Shown: positions 9,915-20,887, counted from the stretch's first letter. The stretch is 64,000 nucleotides of DNA from Phragmites australis (GCF_958298935.1 NC_084941.1:16404001-16468000), one strand, 5' to 3'. Translations and numbers: made by a program. The notes: a model not told the origin generated them from the letters alone.

Positions 9915-11640
9915 GGCCTAGGGGGTCGAGGACCACCTCTCCCGTTTGGCCTTCGGCTTCGTCTCCGACACGTTGTTGCCAGGCTCCGGGCGGATTACCT
10001 CCAGAAAAGGGCCGCGACTAAGGGCCGAGGGGATCGAGGACCACCTCTCTCGTCTAGCCTTCGGCTTTGCCTCTGACACGCCGTCGCCAGGCTCTGGATT
10101 ACCTCCGGAGTTGGGATGCAACTAAGAGTCGAGAACCACCTCTCCCATCTAGCCTTCAGCTTCGCCTCCAACACACCATCACCAGGTTCTAGGCGGATTA
10201 CCTCCGTAGCCGGGCCACATCTAAGGCCCGAGGGGGTCAAGGACCACCTCTCTTGACTGACCTTCACCTCCAACATGCTGTAGCCAGGCTCCGGGTGGAT
10301 TACCTCCGGAGCCGGGCCGCGGCTAAGGGCCGAGAGGGTCGAGGACCACCTCTCCCATCTGGCCTTCAGCTTCGCCTCTGACACGCCGTCGCCAGGCTCC
10401 GGGCGGATTACCTCCAGAGTCGGGCCGCGGTTAAGGGCCAAGGGGGTCGAGTACCACCTCTCCTATCTGGCCTTCGGCTTCGCCTCCGACACGCCGTCGC
10501 TAGGCTCTAGGCCAATTACCTCTGGAGCCGGGCTGCGGCTAAAGGCTGAGGGGGTCGAGGACCATCTCTCCTGTCTGGCCTTCAACTTTGCCTCCCACAC
10601 GTCGTCGCTAGGCTCTGGGTGGATTACCTCCGCAGCCAGGCCACGGCTAAGGGCCGAGGGGGTTGAGGACTACCTCTCCCGTTTGGCCTTCAGCTTCGCC
10701 TCTGACACGCTGTTGCCAGGCTCCAGGTGAATTACCTCCAGAGCTGGGCCATAGCTAAGGGCTAAGGGGGGTCGAGGACCACCTCTCCCGACTGGCCTTC
10801 ACTGTTGCCACACTCCGAACGGATTACCTTTGATGGTCAGCCGTGGCTAAAGGCTGAGGGGGTCCAGGACCACCTCTCCCGTCTGGCCTTTGGCGTCGCC
10901 TCTGACACACCATCACCAGGCTGCGGGCGGATTACCTCCGAACCCAGGCCATGGCTAAGGCTTGAGGGGGGTGACGACCACCTTGCCCGTCTGACCTTCG
11001 ACTTTGCCTCCGACATGCTGTCGCCAGGCCCTGGGCGGATTACCTTCGAAGCTGGGCCGCGGATAAGGGCTGAGGGGGTTGAGGACCACCTCTCCTGTCT
11101 GGCCTTCGGCTTCACCTCCAACACGCCATTGCTAGGCTCTGTGCGGATTATGTCTGGAGCCGGGCTGTGGCTAAGGGCCGAGGGGGTCGAGGACCACCTC
11201 TCCTGACTGGCCTTCGCTGTCACCTCCAACATGGCGTCGCTAGGCTCCGTGCAGATTATCTCTAGAGTCGGGCCACGGCTAAGGGTCGAGGGGATCGAGT
11301 ACCACCTCTCCTGTCTGGCCTTCGGTTTCACCTCTGATACGTCGCCGCCAGGCTCTAGGCGGGTTATCTCCAGAGCCGGGCCGTGGCTAAGGGGCGAGGG
11401 GGTCAAGGACCACCTCTCCCGACTCGCCTCCAACACGCTGTCAATAGGCTCCGGGTGGATTACCTCTGGAGTTGGGCCACTGCTAAGCATCGAGGGGGTC
11501 GAGAACCACCTCTACCATTTGTCCTTCAGCTTCACCTCTGACACGTCGTCACCAGGCTCCGGGCGGATTATCTCCGGAGCCGGGCCGCACCAAAGGGCCG
11601 AGCTGAGCCGTGGCAAAGGGCCGGGCGGCTAAAAGGGTCG
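9915..11640 (+). repeat. minisatellite, ~104-108-bp unit, in T2 copy 3
   Basis: About 16-17 diverged units each contain GGCTAAGGGCCGAGGGGGT, GAGGACCACCTCTCCCG, TCTGGCCTTCGGCTTCGCC and GGGCGGATTACCTCCGGAG. The unit is close to 36 codons, so frames are open on both strands, the longest being 217 codons on the minus strand (10837-11490), with Ser/Pro/Arg/Glu-rich 36-residue repeats. The GGCTAAGGGCCGAGGGGGT core recurs in the T2 copy 2 array at 61650-62515, so the arrays are related. Confidence 0.85.
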
Positions 11641-11805
11641 AAGACCACCTCCGAACCTTATCTCCATAGGTTCTAGATGGGCTTCGCTAGGTCAAAAATC
11701 TGGAACAAATTTGGAAGAAGGCCCTACCAGCACTGAGCCTGAGGAGCACGCGATAACCAAAAATAATGAGGTCGCCACCGCTTCACCTGGACCTCCTTAG
11801 TTACC

Positions 11806-11994
11806 CTACGTATCTACCACCACCAGATTCTTGAGGCCACGTATCCACTGGAAGGAACAAAACCGGCGATGATCTATGCGAAGGCTCGGCACGTCGGTCA
11901 TCCAAAAAACTAGCCATCGCTTACGAAGGGGACAAAGAGAAGCAGTTGAGATCATCGATGTTTCTAAAGAAGATGTGGAGGAAGATGATGCCAT
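11806..11994 (-). CDS. antisense ORF of T2 copy 3 (degraded)
   Basis: The ORF runs opposite to the element, starting MASSSSTSSLETSMIS and ending after 62 residues. Its start resembles the antisense ORF of T2 copy 2 (MESSSYSSLEMPMF at 63502). A TATA box (TATAAA, minus strand, at 12058-12063) lies 64 bp upstream of the ATG, the same spacing as in copy 2. The plus strand of the same region reads EIIDVSKEDVEEDD, so the coding strand is not fully secure. Tat-lineage elements such as maize Grande are known to carry an antisense ORF before the 3' LTR. The product's function is unknown. Confidence 0.45.
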   Translation of the reverse strand: MASSSSTSSLETSMISTASLCPLRKRWLVFWMTDVPSLRIDHRRFCSFQWIRGLKNLVVVDT

Positions 11995-12057
11995 ATTCAA
12001 AGACAAGTTAAGTGTCCGCTCGTGGGGTGGTGATAGATCCAGACGGAGGACCCCCGC

Positions 12058-12063
12058 TTTATA
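12058..12063 (-). promoter_or_regulatory. TATA box upstream of the antisense ORF (T2 copy 3)
   Basis: The minus strand reads GGGTATAAAGCGGGGG, a typical plant TATA context, 64 bp before the MASSSS start codon. Confidence 0.4.
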
Positions 12064-12810
12064 CCCGGGTCTAGCGGCCACGTCTGCCCCGGAAGAGAAG
12101 CGGAACCAACTTGGTGTTGCTCAGTAACGTCCCTCATTAATCTCTGGAGGCCCGTGGCCATATCCCAGTCATCCTACACCGACACATGGCAACATCCCAC
12201 GGCAACGCCTCATTTTCTCGCATGAATGTCCTGTCACATTAATGATCTAGATCCCTTTCGGTGCCTGGCAGGGGCATGGGCACAAGACCGTAGACGAACT
12301 CACGCATTATCCAGTTAGAAACGCACCAGTGACACATCTCATCCTAACGTCCTCAAACGGGCAAACGTGGGGATTCCCTGATCCCACACGCGTGATCCCC
12401 CACACTTACAAACTCAAATGGCAGGAAGACCCATCACCAAAATAGCCCAAAGAATCTAAATCGGCCTCGGCATGGACCCCAGAGCACAGCACCTCCACCT
12501 ACGCCTCTCCAACCCTGAGTCCCGATACCGTATACTCCAACTCCAACAGGATTCGGAACGTACCTCCTTTGCTGGACGTCTTCGGCCTTCCACTCTAACT
12601 TCGACGCCGGCTGCACCTCCAACCTCAGCATAATCCCAGGGTGTGCCTCCATCACCAATGCACCGTCAGCATTGAGCTTCACCATCAACGCCCGCAGTTT
12701 CCACCAAAAAACTCTTCAGAGACAGGGAATGGCCTTCGATCATTCTTGTTACAAACCCAGCTGGAGTGGGTTTTCCTCTACATCCTCTCACCCCTCTAAA
12801 CGTCGAGGCC

Positions 12811-12828
12811 AGAGAATGAGGGGGTACT
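12811..12828 (+). other. polypurine tract of T2 copy 3
   Basis: AGAGAATGAGGGGG lies immediately before the 3' LTR start (TGTTCGG at 12829), where the plus-strand primer of an LTR retrotransposon is expected. Confidence 0.65.
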
Positions 12829-13696
12829 GTTCGGAAAAAATAGACCAGCCTCAGGATAATAATTGGAGGTCGCTATCAAAGGTCCCTCCAGAGCCTTCGA
12901 CCTCCAGACTCGGTAGGAGGCCCCATCCCTAGAGGCTGCAGGTCCCTTCGGACCACCTCTCCAGCTCATATGTGGCCTTTCGAAGACTCGAAACTACAGC
13001 AAGTACCCCCAGAGCCTTCGGCCTCTGAACTCAACAGGAGGTCTTATCCCCATTGGCTGCGGACCCCTTTGGGCCGCCCCTCTGGTGCCCATGCGGCCTT
13101 CCGAAGCCTAAAGGCGCGACTGGCCTCCGGAGATAATATCGGGGAAGAAAGGACACCCCTCCCCTCTGTCACCGACCTGACGCGAGATGACGGGTAATAA
13201 ATGTCGGTGCAAGTGGTGTTTATCCTGACACCTCAACATGATACAAGTCGTCTTGACACCCCCGACAGAGTGACGTCAGGCCGTAATTGGCAGCCGGCTC
13301 ACCCCTCAGGGGGCAAGCACCAACATAGTTACCATGGTAGATATTTATTTTCTATGTAGGCTAAAAGGTAGTTATCCAGGGTAAGGCCCAGTAATTCAGC
13401 CAGGTCCTAGATATTTGTACATTGTGATAACTTGTACACTAAGCTACGTACTGCCTATAAATAGGGGGTCATGGTGACCTGGAAAAAGGAGGAAAAAAGA
13501 GGACGCGCTCAACACAGCACGGATGAGTATAATCATAGTCTTTCCTGTGATACTCCCCCTTAGCCTAGTCTATATCTTTACAATCAATACATTGGTGGTG
13601 TTCCTTTCTCTCAAACTTCGTCTCCAAGCTTGAGTCTCCTCCTTAGAAGAAACTATCGCCGTACTTGCTGAGGCAAGACGAACTCTTGCTACAACA
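12829..13696 (+). repeat. 3' LTR of T2 copy 3
   Basis: It starts TGTTCGG and ends CTACAACA, giving the canonical TG..CA ends. The TATA box is at 13456-13464. It matches the 5' LTR at 8962-9814 with scattered substitutions and small indels. Confidence 0.85.
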
Positions 13697-14600
13697 AGAT
13701 CTTTTAAGAAAGATTCTTGAAGCCGTCCGTGACATTGTAAGATGACATGGCCGAAGGAATGGTGGTCTAAGAGACCTATAACCAGCTCTGGACGTCTCCA
13801 GGAATTGACACTCCACAAGGAGTCATGGGGGAACTGGTAGCTTGGCTCGAGTACAAAGATACAAGGATAGATCTAATCCACAAGTTTCTTCAGGTTTAAG
13901 TCATACCTGAGCACAAGGCACTATTTGAGCAGGTTTCCCATGGGCCAAAATGTATACCTTGGTCGAAGATGCCCTCTATCAAAAAGGTGCTCACGGAGTG
14001 CTCATGACTTGCATCTCTCGGAAGCAGGGGAGCAAAATACTTGAACAAATCCATGGATAGTTGTGTGAAGCTCACAATTCCTTTATAATGCTCGTAAGAA
14101 AGGCTTTCAGACAAGGTTTCGACTAGCCTACGACTCTCCATGACGCGAGTGAGATGATAAAAAGATTTGTCAAGTGCCAGTTTCACAACAAACGCGTTCA
14201 TTGACACACTCAAGCTCTACAAACTATCCTCTTGTCGTAACCTTTCACGACTTAGGGTCTGGATATTTTGGAATCCCTTCACATTAGTGTCCGGGGGCAT
14301 CAAGTTCCTTTACACGGTATCTCTAAAAAGAAAGGACTCAAATGCTGATACGATCAGCTAAATATAAAATCCCTCAGAAGCTACTATAACCAAGACGTCC
14401 AACAACGAACTCTCCAAGCCGAGAACATGGTTCTATGACCTGTTCAGAGCTAGTGTAATAGCAACAAGCTATCTCCGAAGTAGGAGTGTCTCTACACAAT
14501 GGTCAAGTCTACTTGTCCTGGGTCTATTAGTAATAGAGGATGGATGAGTCTTCAATAATCCTTGGAATGTCGTCCTGGGTCTCTAAGTAATAGAGGATGG
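13697..14600 (+). pseudogene. RNase H-integrase remnant (T1 copy A, right half)
   Basis: The plus strand reads EGMVV*ETYNQLWTSPGID, DKVSTSLRLSMTRV and then integrase-like WGLDILES, aligning with EGVVVYETYNQL, DKVSTSLRLSMMRA and WRLDILGPF of copy B. It then jumps to YYNQDVQQRTLQAENMVL and NKLSPK, the usual C-terminal tail of gypsy integrase, so most of the catalytic core is deleted. The 105-codon minus-strand ORF over 13896-14213 is a shadow of this remnant. Confidence 0.65.
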
Positions 14601-15737
14601 ATGAGACTCGGGTCCCCAATTAGGGTGAAACACCTAACTGGGTTCTCTGGGCTCTCAGATCACCTACTTAGGATTCCAAATGCCTCCGAGTTCTCAAGCG
14701 AGTCCTCGATTAGGTGTTCTATCTAGGTAGATTTTGTAATCGACCTGTAAATATCATCTTGTCCTTGCCAAGGTACGAGGGTGATAAGACTCATTGCTGG
14801 CCATGATCAGAAGTTGAACTGTCAGAGAAAAAATTTGCGTAGTGGTGAAAAAGGTTCTCTGTCACGAGTACAGAAGAGTATCGTACCGTCTTTTCAACTG
14901 TACCCCATGCACTAAAAAATAAAGAGGATAAATAGGTGCACCAGCGATCGCCTCTTTGTCCATGCGAGCAAGTTGAAAAGACGTAGCCTTGAAGACTGTG
15001 CGTCACCTGGACGTCTATGGCTCATAATGTGGCTGCGCCTAGAATTAATGTTTGGAAAATGAAGTGATGCATCTCTTGCCACAGCTTGGCTTTATCAAAC
15101 CTGAATCCGATCATGGAACCTCATCCTTCATTTGAATACACTCTTTCATCTCTTGACTATTCCCCATCCTCCCCTGAGTACTCACGCCTTACCCCCCTGG
15201 TCGTCTCCCACCGAATCTAGTTCGGTGGTGGATGTTATCGACATCTCCTCCGACGTGGAGGCCGAAGAGAAGGTGGCAACTCACAGCACCCTATTAAAGA
15301 TGGCAAGCCCTCGACATCTCTAGTCCAAGATGAGATTGACTAGGACCTCTCGAAGTCCAAAATAGAGGAGGAAGAGACGGCAGTTGAGGCAGAGAAAAGG
15401 GAGGTGGCCGATAGCGTCTCCATTAAATATAGCAAGACGCTGACTGCTTCATCCTCTCTGTCCTCGTGTTATTCCGGCAAGGACGTTCAGAGGGAGTAGC
15501 CAGAGCAGCGAGACTAACAATGATGGTGGCGAGACAATTCCTATATCAAACCCTATCGTCCAAGGAGATGTCGATAATCGGGCAGTGACACCAGTGAGTT
15601 CAACAAGGGGCTGGAGCGATGATGACCCTATCCTCTTTGTCGGCATCGGTTGTTGGAGAGAAACAAGGAAGTCTCTTCTTCCTCTTCGTCGAGTAGATCT
15701 TTTCAATTTTTTTGTAATCCTCTTTCCCTTAGCATGT
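14601..15737 (+). mobile_element. T1 copy B: 3' region with the antisense ORF
   Basis: It matches 26610-27795 of copy C from GAGACTCGGGT to AATCCTCTTTCCCTTAGC. Copy B's pol is on the minus strand, so this is the element's 3' region. It carries an ORF antisense to pol, starting at 15113 (MEPHPSFEY, then YSPSSPEYS) and continuing, after a frameshift, as VIDISSDVEAEEK. Copy B lacks about 28 bp just upstream of the ATG, which in copy C contain the TATA box. No 3' LTR of copy B is found; the segment abuts copy A. Confidence 0.6.
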
Positions 15738-18592
15738 TAGAACTATCACAAACATCGGTATGATGCCCAACAATTGTTCCTTTTGGACCAACACCCCCAA
15801 CTATAATCGGTCGTTTCTTTTCTCCTTCAAACTGATCGTTAGTGGTTTTAGCGCGAAATTCAAGTGGTAACACAAAAGCCTTAACTGTATCCGACCATTC
15901 AACATGAGCCGGTTTTTGTTCTTTTTCCCTATCAAATTTTCCCCTAATATTTTTAGGCTCTATATGTTGCTAGGCCGTAGGCTGATTAGGTGTCACATCA
16001 ATTGATTGTTGCGGCCCAATAGAATTGGGTTGTGGCACATTATAAGTATCTGGTGTCACTTGGTTCGGCTTTGTATATGGTATATGTTGTAAAGAACTAT
16101 TAAAATTACTATTTGGTAATAAACTATGTGTAATACCTGAACCTTGAGGTGGTATGAGAGGTGCGCTAATGCTATAGTGTGGTATGGAGGCATTGACATA
16201 CTTGATGAATTTTTATCTATTCGGCTACAATTATTAGTGACATATGGAGCTGAATTAGATAGGCTAAACGTCGCATGTAGTGGTGAAAAAGAAAAGGGTA
16301 TTGCCTCCGATCTAGTAGTATTTGATGTAGCATATGATGGCTCAAAATAATTAGCCAAACATATCATATCAATTTGGTCATAATGACTGTTTTTCGGTAT
16401 ACTAGTTTGTGATACACTATGTGTTGTAAATAATGCCGATGAATTAGGCCGTATAAATTCTTGCTGCATGTTGCTAACATTATTAAAAATTGAAATGTTA
16501 GCATTATTTGATATGGGCTGCTGTGCATCACCACTTTGCAATTCGAAAACGGAAGATCTAAAATAGTTGTCCAATGTATGATATAAATTTCTAGCGGATA
16601 CATCAAACTTATTAAATATAGACATAGCAACATCTATAGATTGTTTTACTGTAACTACAGGATCATGCTGGAAAATAGATAACGTACTTATAGATTGTAT
16701 CTCTTTTAGTATGTTGGAGACGGATCTCCATTCTTTTATCTTGAAGACGGCTTGCCTTGTTTTCCGAAAACAAGACAGTAGCAATCGTTCGGCCTTGTGC
16801 TTTTTCCACTCCAATTCTTGTCGAAACTCCTCCGGTAAATCTTCAAATGTAGTCATATCACTAGTGTTGATTTCGGCTTCATCTCTAGACATGACCGAAA
16901 CACAATGTTTCATTCCCCAACTTAAGTACAAATTAAAAAGAATCTGCAGCCTGGGTGTTTCTGTGTGAAACTTGCAATGAATAATGAAAGCCCCTCGTAA
17001 CCTCCGCGTGTGCGTGTTGGAGAAAATACCAATTTTGCATGGGACAGCAGCAGCGATCAGTACTAATTCTTTCTTTTACCTGGAGAGAGGCACAGCACTG
17101 TCATTAAATTGAACTAAACTCCGGTCTGCCTCGGGAAGCAGCACAGCAGGAAGCGGCTTCGATATCCTTGACCGCTACGCAAAGTCAGGCAGCCTTTTTA
17201 GATCGGCGCAGCCGACCAACTTCGATGCAGCGTCTCGGCTTTGATTTGTTGTCGGACTCGGCGGTAGATACAGCGATGACACCAATCGCGCAGCAAGTGG
17301 CTGCCATGTTTTAACGAAGAACTGACTGTTTTACCAACGAGAACAGTAAAGAATAACCAATCTAATCTCACAGAAACACGCGACAAGTTTACAAGTAAAC
17401 TAGCAAACCATAATTACTCTAGATCTACTTATAGAAAGAATAAAAAAGAAACAAAGAAAATAGTAGATGCGTTTTTGTTTTTAGATCTACTTTTAGAAAG
17501 AACAGAAAAGAAACGTAGAAAATAATAAATACGTTTTTGTTTGATCGATTGTGGTTGATTTTAATTGACCATAGCCCTATAGTATTTATAGGACGACGGG
17601 ACTTTGTCTATCGTGCCTTGAACCCTTTCCTTTTCGAAGCAACGGCCGATCCTGACTCTAGTTTCGTTGTAGTTCACCGCGATAAGCCCCCACCGAGGAG
17701 CTTTCCTGATTTGTCTCCTAGGAAAAACAGAGTAGCATTTGGCACGTGAAGAAATAAGGAAATCGGCCAGCCAATGGGAAAGGATCTTCTCTTGGTTTGA
17801 ATATTATTTCTTGGAGATAATATTTTCAGCTGGTCCTTGATTTGGCGTGGAGCAATACTTCGCATGGAGCTCTTGGTCAAAGCAAGCACAAACGATGTAG
17901 GCATCAAATCAGCATCGGGGTCAACCAACCTGATCTGAGTCGAATCCGGTCCTAGCTCGACGCACGCGACGTCGCACGGAGCGGCTTTGATCTGGGGTGA
18001 CTCGGTGCCAGGGTCTGCAACTACTACTAGGTGCCGGTGCATGGGAGTAGGAGATTGCACAGGCACCCTGGTTGCTGCGACACGGCGTATTCTCCTGCTC
18101 CAGTTATTGTCTCTCTTTAAGCCCTGCGTTTATCAACTCGTTATCCCATTAATCATAGCTAAATTATTCCACCGGTGGTTATATTCAACTAATACCTGTA
18201 GCTGGGCAAACTAAAAAACACTTCAAATCTCCATTACTCGGCCATATCAATTCTCTTTCCTCTCTTCTGCGTAATTAATTTTGACTAGTCTCTTAATTGG
18301 CCATTCAATGGACTAATCCCCAGATCAAGCATTGAACCACAATATTTATTATGCTAATTATCCACATAAAAACCAGCATCAAGCTAATTGTTAGCTAATT
18401 GTGGCCAATTAAGCTCTTAATAACATAATCATGCCCAAACTGTCGCACCTATCATTTTTGCTATCCACAGGCCGGAATCAAGCTACTTGCAATCGGCTAA
18501 TGCCTTATCAATGATTTAAAGCCGAAGCACTATAGTCTCTCATATTTTGCATGTTTCAAACCATGAAGTGCCAACTTTGACTATCAACAGCA
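15738..18592 (-). mobile_element. partial LTR retroelement with a gag-like ORF, inserted in T1 copy B
   Basis: The segment interrupts homology between copies B and C and has TG..CA-like ends (TGTTAGAACTATC left, GACTATCAACA right). On the minus strand it reads as an LTR starting TGTTGATAGTC near 18591, with a TATA box (TATAAATA, 17583-17590), followed by a gag-like ORF. No second LTR copy is found, and about 375 bp of copy C have no counterpart in copy B, so the insertion may have been followed by rearrangement. Target duplication is unclear (only GCA or AGCA is shared). Confidence 0.5.
16056..16892 (-). CDS. gag-like ORF, 278 aa, unrecognised
   Basis: The frame is open over about 290 codons. 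I chose the ATG at 16892 (MSRDEAEINTSDM) because the more upstream start of the open frame is TTG; an in-frame ATG also exists at 16913. The N-terminal third is charged and helical (LPEEFRQELEWKKHKAERL), and the C-terminal half is low-complexity and rich in Ser, Asn, Tyr and Ile. No zinc knuckle, protease or polymerase motif is seen. Its position downstream of an LTR-like segment with a TATA box suggests a gag or gag-derived protein of a non-autonomous element. A host origin is less likely but not excluded. Confidence 0.45.
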   Translation of the reverse strand: MSRDEAEINTSDMTTFEDLPEEFRQELEWKKHKAERLLLSCFRKTRQAVFKIKEWRSVSNILKEIQSISTLSIFQHDPVVTVKQSIDVAMSIFNKFDVSARNLYHTLDNYFRSSVFELQSGDAQQPISNNANISIFNNVSNMQQEFIRPNSSALFTTHSVSQTSIPKNSHYDQIDMICLANYFEPSYATSNTTRSEAIPFSFSPLHATFSLSNSAPYVTNNCSRIDKNSSSMSMPPYHTIALAHLSYHLKVQVLHIVYYQIVILIVLYNIYHIQSRTK

Positions 18593-19207
18593 ATCTTAAG
18601 AATCCTGAGTGCGCGTATGGACGTAAGTACCCAATTAGCGGTTTATCTTAGTTTTTTAAGGCATGGTCTGAAAATAGGTGAAAGACATATATTGATAGTA
18701 TGATAAATAATATTTATAAAATATATCTAAAATAATTACAGATAAAACTTGTGAAGCTTGTCGATACTTCAAGATTTTTTTGAAGACTTAGACCATCCTC
18801 CACAGCTAACCTCAACTCTGGTCGGTTAGATTCAACCACCCTATAGGGATTTTCTCATTTCAAAGATAGTTTGTTACTATTTTTTTTGGCTCTGTATGAG
18901 TCGTAGAACCAGATCCCTAGGTTCGAAATATCTTTTGCGGATGTTTTGGATGGTAGCATCGGAGGTCTTGTTGGCACCACACTGGTCTTATCAACACTTG
19001 TGTCCATTTTTCTTCGAGAACATTGAGGTCATTCTGTCTTCTCCAGATTTCATCGTTGTCAACGTACAGTTCGACTATGGGAGATTTGACTTTTAGTTTG
19101 AAGGGCAGCATTGCTTCTGCCCCATAGACTCAGAAGAAAAGCGTTTCACCCGTGACCCTATTGGATGTCATTCAAAGTGCCCAGAGTACGTTAGGAAACT
19201 CAGAAGC

Positions 19208-19680
19208 CTAGGCTTTAGCGTAAGTGGATAAGCGATTGAAGACGCATGTTTTGAATCCTTGAAGTACTAGATCGTTTGCTCGCTCGACCTGTCCATTACT
19301 TTGTGGATGTCCCACAGACACAGAGCAGACTGTAGTGCCTAGTTCCTCGTAGTAATCGATGAATGCCACACTGGAGAACTTAGTGTCATAATAGGTGATG
19401 ATCCTACTCGGGATGCTGAATCTTGTCATGACGCTTTTCATGATAAACTTCTTGGCGACCGCCGATGTGATTTTTCTGACTAGTTCAACTTCAATCCACT
19501 TGGTGAAGCTATCAATTGCGATGAATAGGAACTCTAAACCCCTAGGCGCTATCGAGAAGGGCCCCAAAATATCCAGCCTCCATGTCGTGAATGGCCATGA
19601 CAAGGAGATCATCTGTAGAGCCTAAGCTGATTGATGTACTCGTCTGCTATAAAATTGATAGCTTGTACACTTTTTTACTT
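19208..19680 (-). pseudogene. integrase core fragment (T1 copy B)
   Basis: The minus strand reads WRLDILGPFSIAPRGLEFL, then IDSFTKWIE, then SRIITYYDTKFSS and HPQSNGQVERAND. These are the integrase D-D-E landmarks (W..DI.GPF; IV.D.G..F; E in NGQ.E). In the second Asp motif the expected Asp-Asn/Asp-Gly is YYDT, so the Asp may be retained but displaced. Copy C has the equivalent at 28792-29130 with IITDNDTMFSS. Confidence 0.7.
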
Positions 19681-19985
19681 AATTGCTCGCATCATGGAGA
19701 GTCGTAGGCTAGTAGAAACCTTGTCTAAATGCCTTTCTAACCAGGGTTCGGAAGGAAGCGTGAGCTCCACACATCCCTCCATGGATTTCTTCAAGTAGTT
19801 CTCTAACTTTTCTGACAGATGCATTTCAAGAGTATCCCGTGAGCACGTCTTTGATAGAGAATGCCATCCACCAAGGTATATATCTTGGATCGAAGGAATA
19901 TTTACTCAGTTAGTACATTGTCATCGGGCACAACTAAATCTTGAAGGTTCCAGATTGGGTCCATCCACCAAACTTTGCTTTCGAG

Positions 19986-20420
19986 CTAAGCCATGAGTTC
20001 TCCCATATCTCCTTTTGGGGTGTCAGTCCCTGGAGAGCCGCCGAGCTGGTTATAGGTCTCATAAACCACCACTCCTTCGGTTGTGTCCTCTGATGATTTC
20101 ACAGATAGCTTCGAGAGTTTCTCTATGAAAATCGCAGGTTGTCTTAGAGATCGTGAGGATGCTAGGCGGGCAAGACTATCGGCGAGGCAGTTATCCTTCC
20201 TTGGGATATACTTGACCTTGACTCTGATGAATTTCTTTTCTAACTTCCTCACCTCCACAAGGTAATCCGACATGGTCTTATCCAAGGTTTGATACTCCTT
20301 GCTAATTTGTTTTACCACCAATTGTGAATCTCCTTTCATAAGTAAGCGGCAAATGCTAAGAGCAGAAGCTACTCAAGTCTAGTGAGCAGATTCTCATATT
20401 CGGCTACGTTATTCATGGCC
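19986..20420 (-). pseudogene. RNase H fragment (T1 copy B)
   Basis: The minus strand encodes GDSQLVVKQISKEYQTLDKT, EVRKLEKKFIRVK, and PRKDNCLADSLARLAS, matching the C-terminal half of the second, plant-type RNase H found in Tat-lineage elements (LVVKQV; N..AD.LA.LA). Confidence 0.7.
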
Positions 20421-20768
20421 AGAAAATCAATGTGCAAAGTGTATATAGGTTTTCTCCTGTTGGAGAGATTAGTATAATCCTAGCTCCCGCACCTTAAAGC
20501 GTGAGTGATCCATCGAAGAATAAAGTCCACACATTTAATAAGTTGTTGCAATCATCCTATGGTTGATTTGGTTCTATTCATTCAGCCACAAAGTTGGCGA
20601 CTACTTGCAACTTGATTGCCATTCGAGGTACGAAACGGATGTCAAATTCTCTGAGTTCAACAGACACCACTTTGCAATTCAACCAATTGCCTCCATCTTG
20701 TGCAGGACCTCTCCGAGTGAGAATATTGATGGTACGATAATCTTGTGAGTCCGGAAGTAATGTCGTAA

Positions 20769-20771
20769 CTT
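20769..20771. other. deletion joint with 3-bp microhomology in T1 copy B
   Basis: Copy B reads GTAACTTTGCCATG. In copy C the left side is GTAACTTACG (30311-30320) and the right side is GGCCTTTGCCATG (from 32576). CTT is shared, so 2264 bp equal to 30318-32581 were lost at a 3-bp microhomology. Confidence 0.7.
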
Positions 20772-20887
20772 TGCCATGTCGCCCTCGAGCCCGGGTTGAG
20801 GGCGCTTGTTGCCCTGAGTCTTCTCCTTGATGAAGAGAAGTGTGTTTACAGCCTTAGTGGACTCATCGACTATCTTCATGAGCACAT

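Larger units (their letters stand above)
8962..13696 (+). mobile_element. T2 copy 3: complete LTR-to-LTR non-autonomous element nested in T1 copy A
   Basis: Two direct repeats of 853 and 868 bp (8962-9814 and 12829-13696) flank a 3.0-kb interior. The interior holds a primer-binding-like site (GTGGCATCGACCGTGG from 9815), a minisatellite, an antisense ORF and a purine-rich tract just before the 3' LTR. No pol gene is present. The insertion splits the RNase H-integrase connection of a T1 element: EVRKLEKK-type sequence lies left and ETYNQL-type sequence lies right. The bases next to the LTRs (AGGAT left, AGATC right) do not form a clear target duplication. Confidence 0.8.
7572..14600 (+). mobile_element. 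T1 copy A: plus-strand Tat-type Ty3/gypsy element, split by a nested insertion
   Basis: The order is 5' LTR (7572-8183), start of gag (to about 8560), a large internal deletion of most of gag, protease and RT, then RNase H (8680-8961). A T2 element interrupts it at 8962-13696. Copy A then resumes with the RNase H-integrase connection, the start of integrase (13697-14340) and the integrase C-terminal tail (about 14350-14500). Both halves align to the minus-strand copies B and C. Frames are broken throughout. At about 14517-14610 a short segment (CCTGGGTCT..AATAGAGGATGGATGAG) is tandemly duplicated. No 3' LTR is found. Confidence 0.7.

Noticed and set aside
10837..11490. 217-codon minus-strand ORF with 36-residue repeats
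   Set aside because: It lies entirely in the minisatellite, and the plus strand is equally open there. The openness comes from a unit length close to a multiple of three, not from selection that can be seen.
8951..13701. Target duplication AGGAT/AGATC for the nested T2 element
   Set aside because: The flanks do not match without allowing a shift and a mismatch, so I do not claim a duplication.
13896..14213. 105-codon minus-strand ORF
   Set aside because: The plus strand of the same region aligns with the RNase H-integrase linker of copies B and C (DKVSTSLRLSM), so this is a shadow frame.
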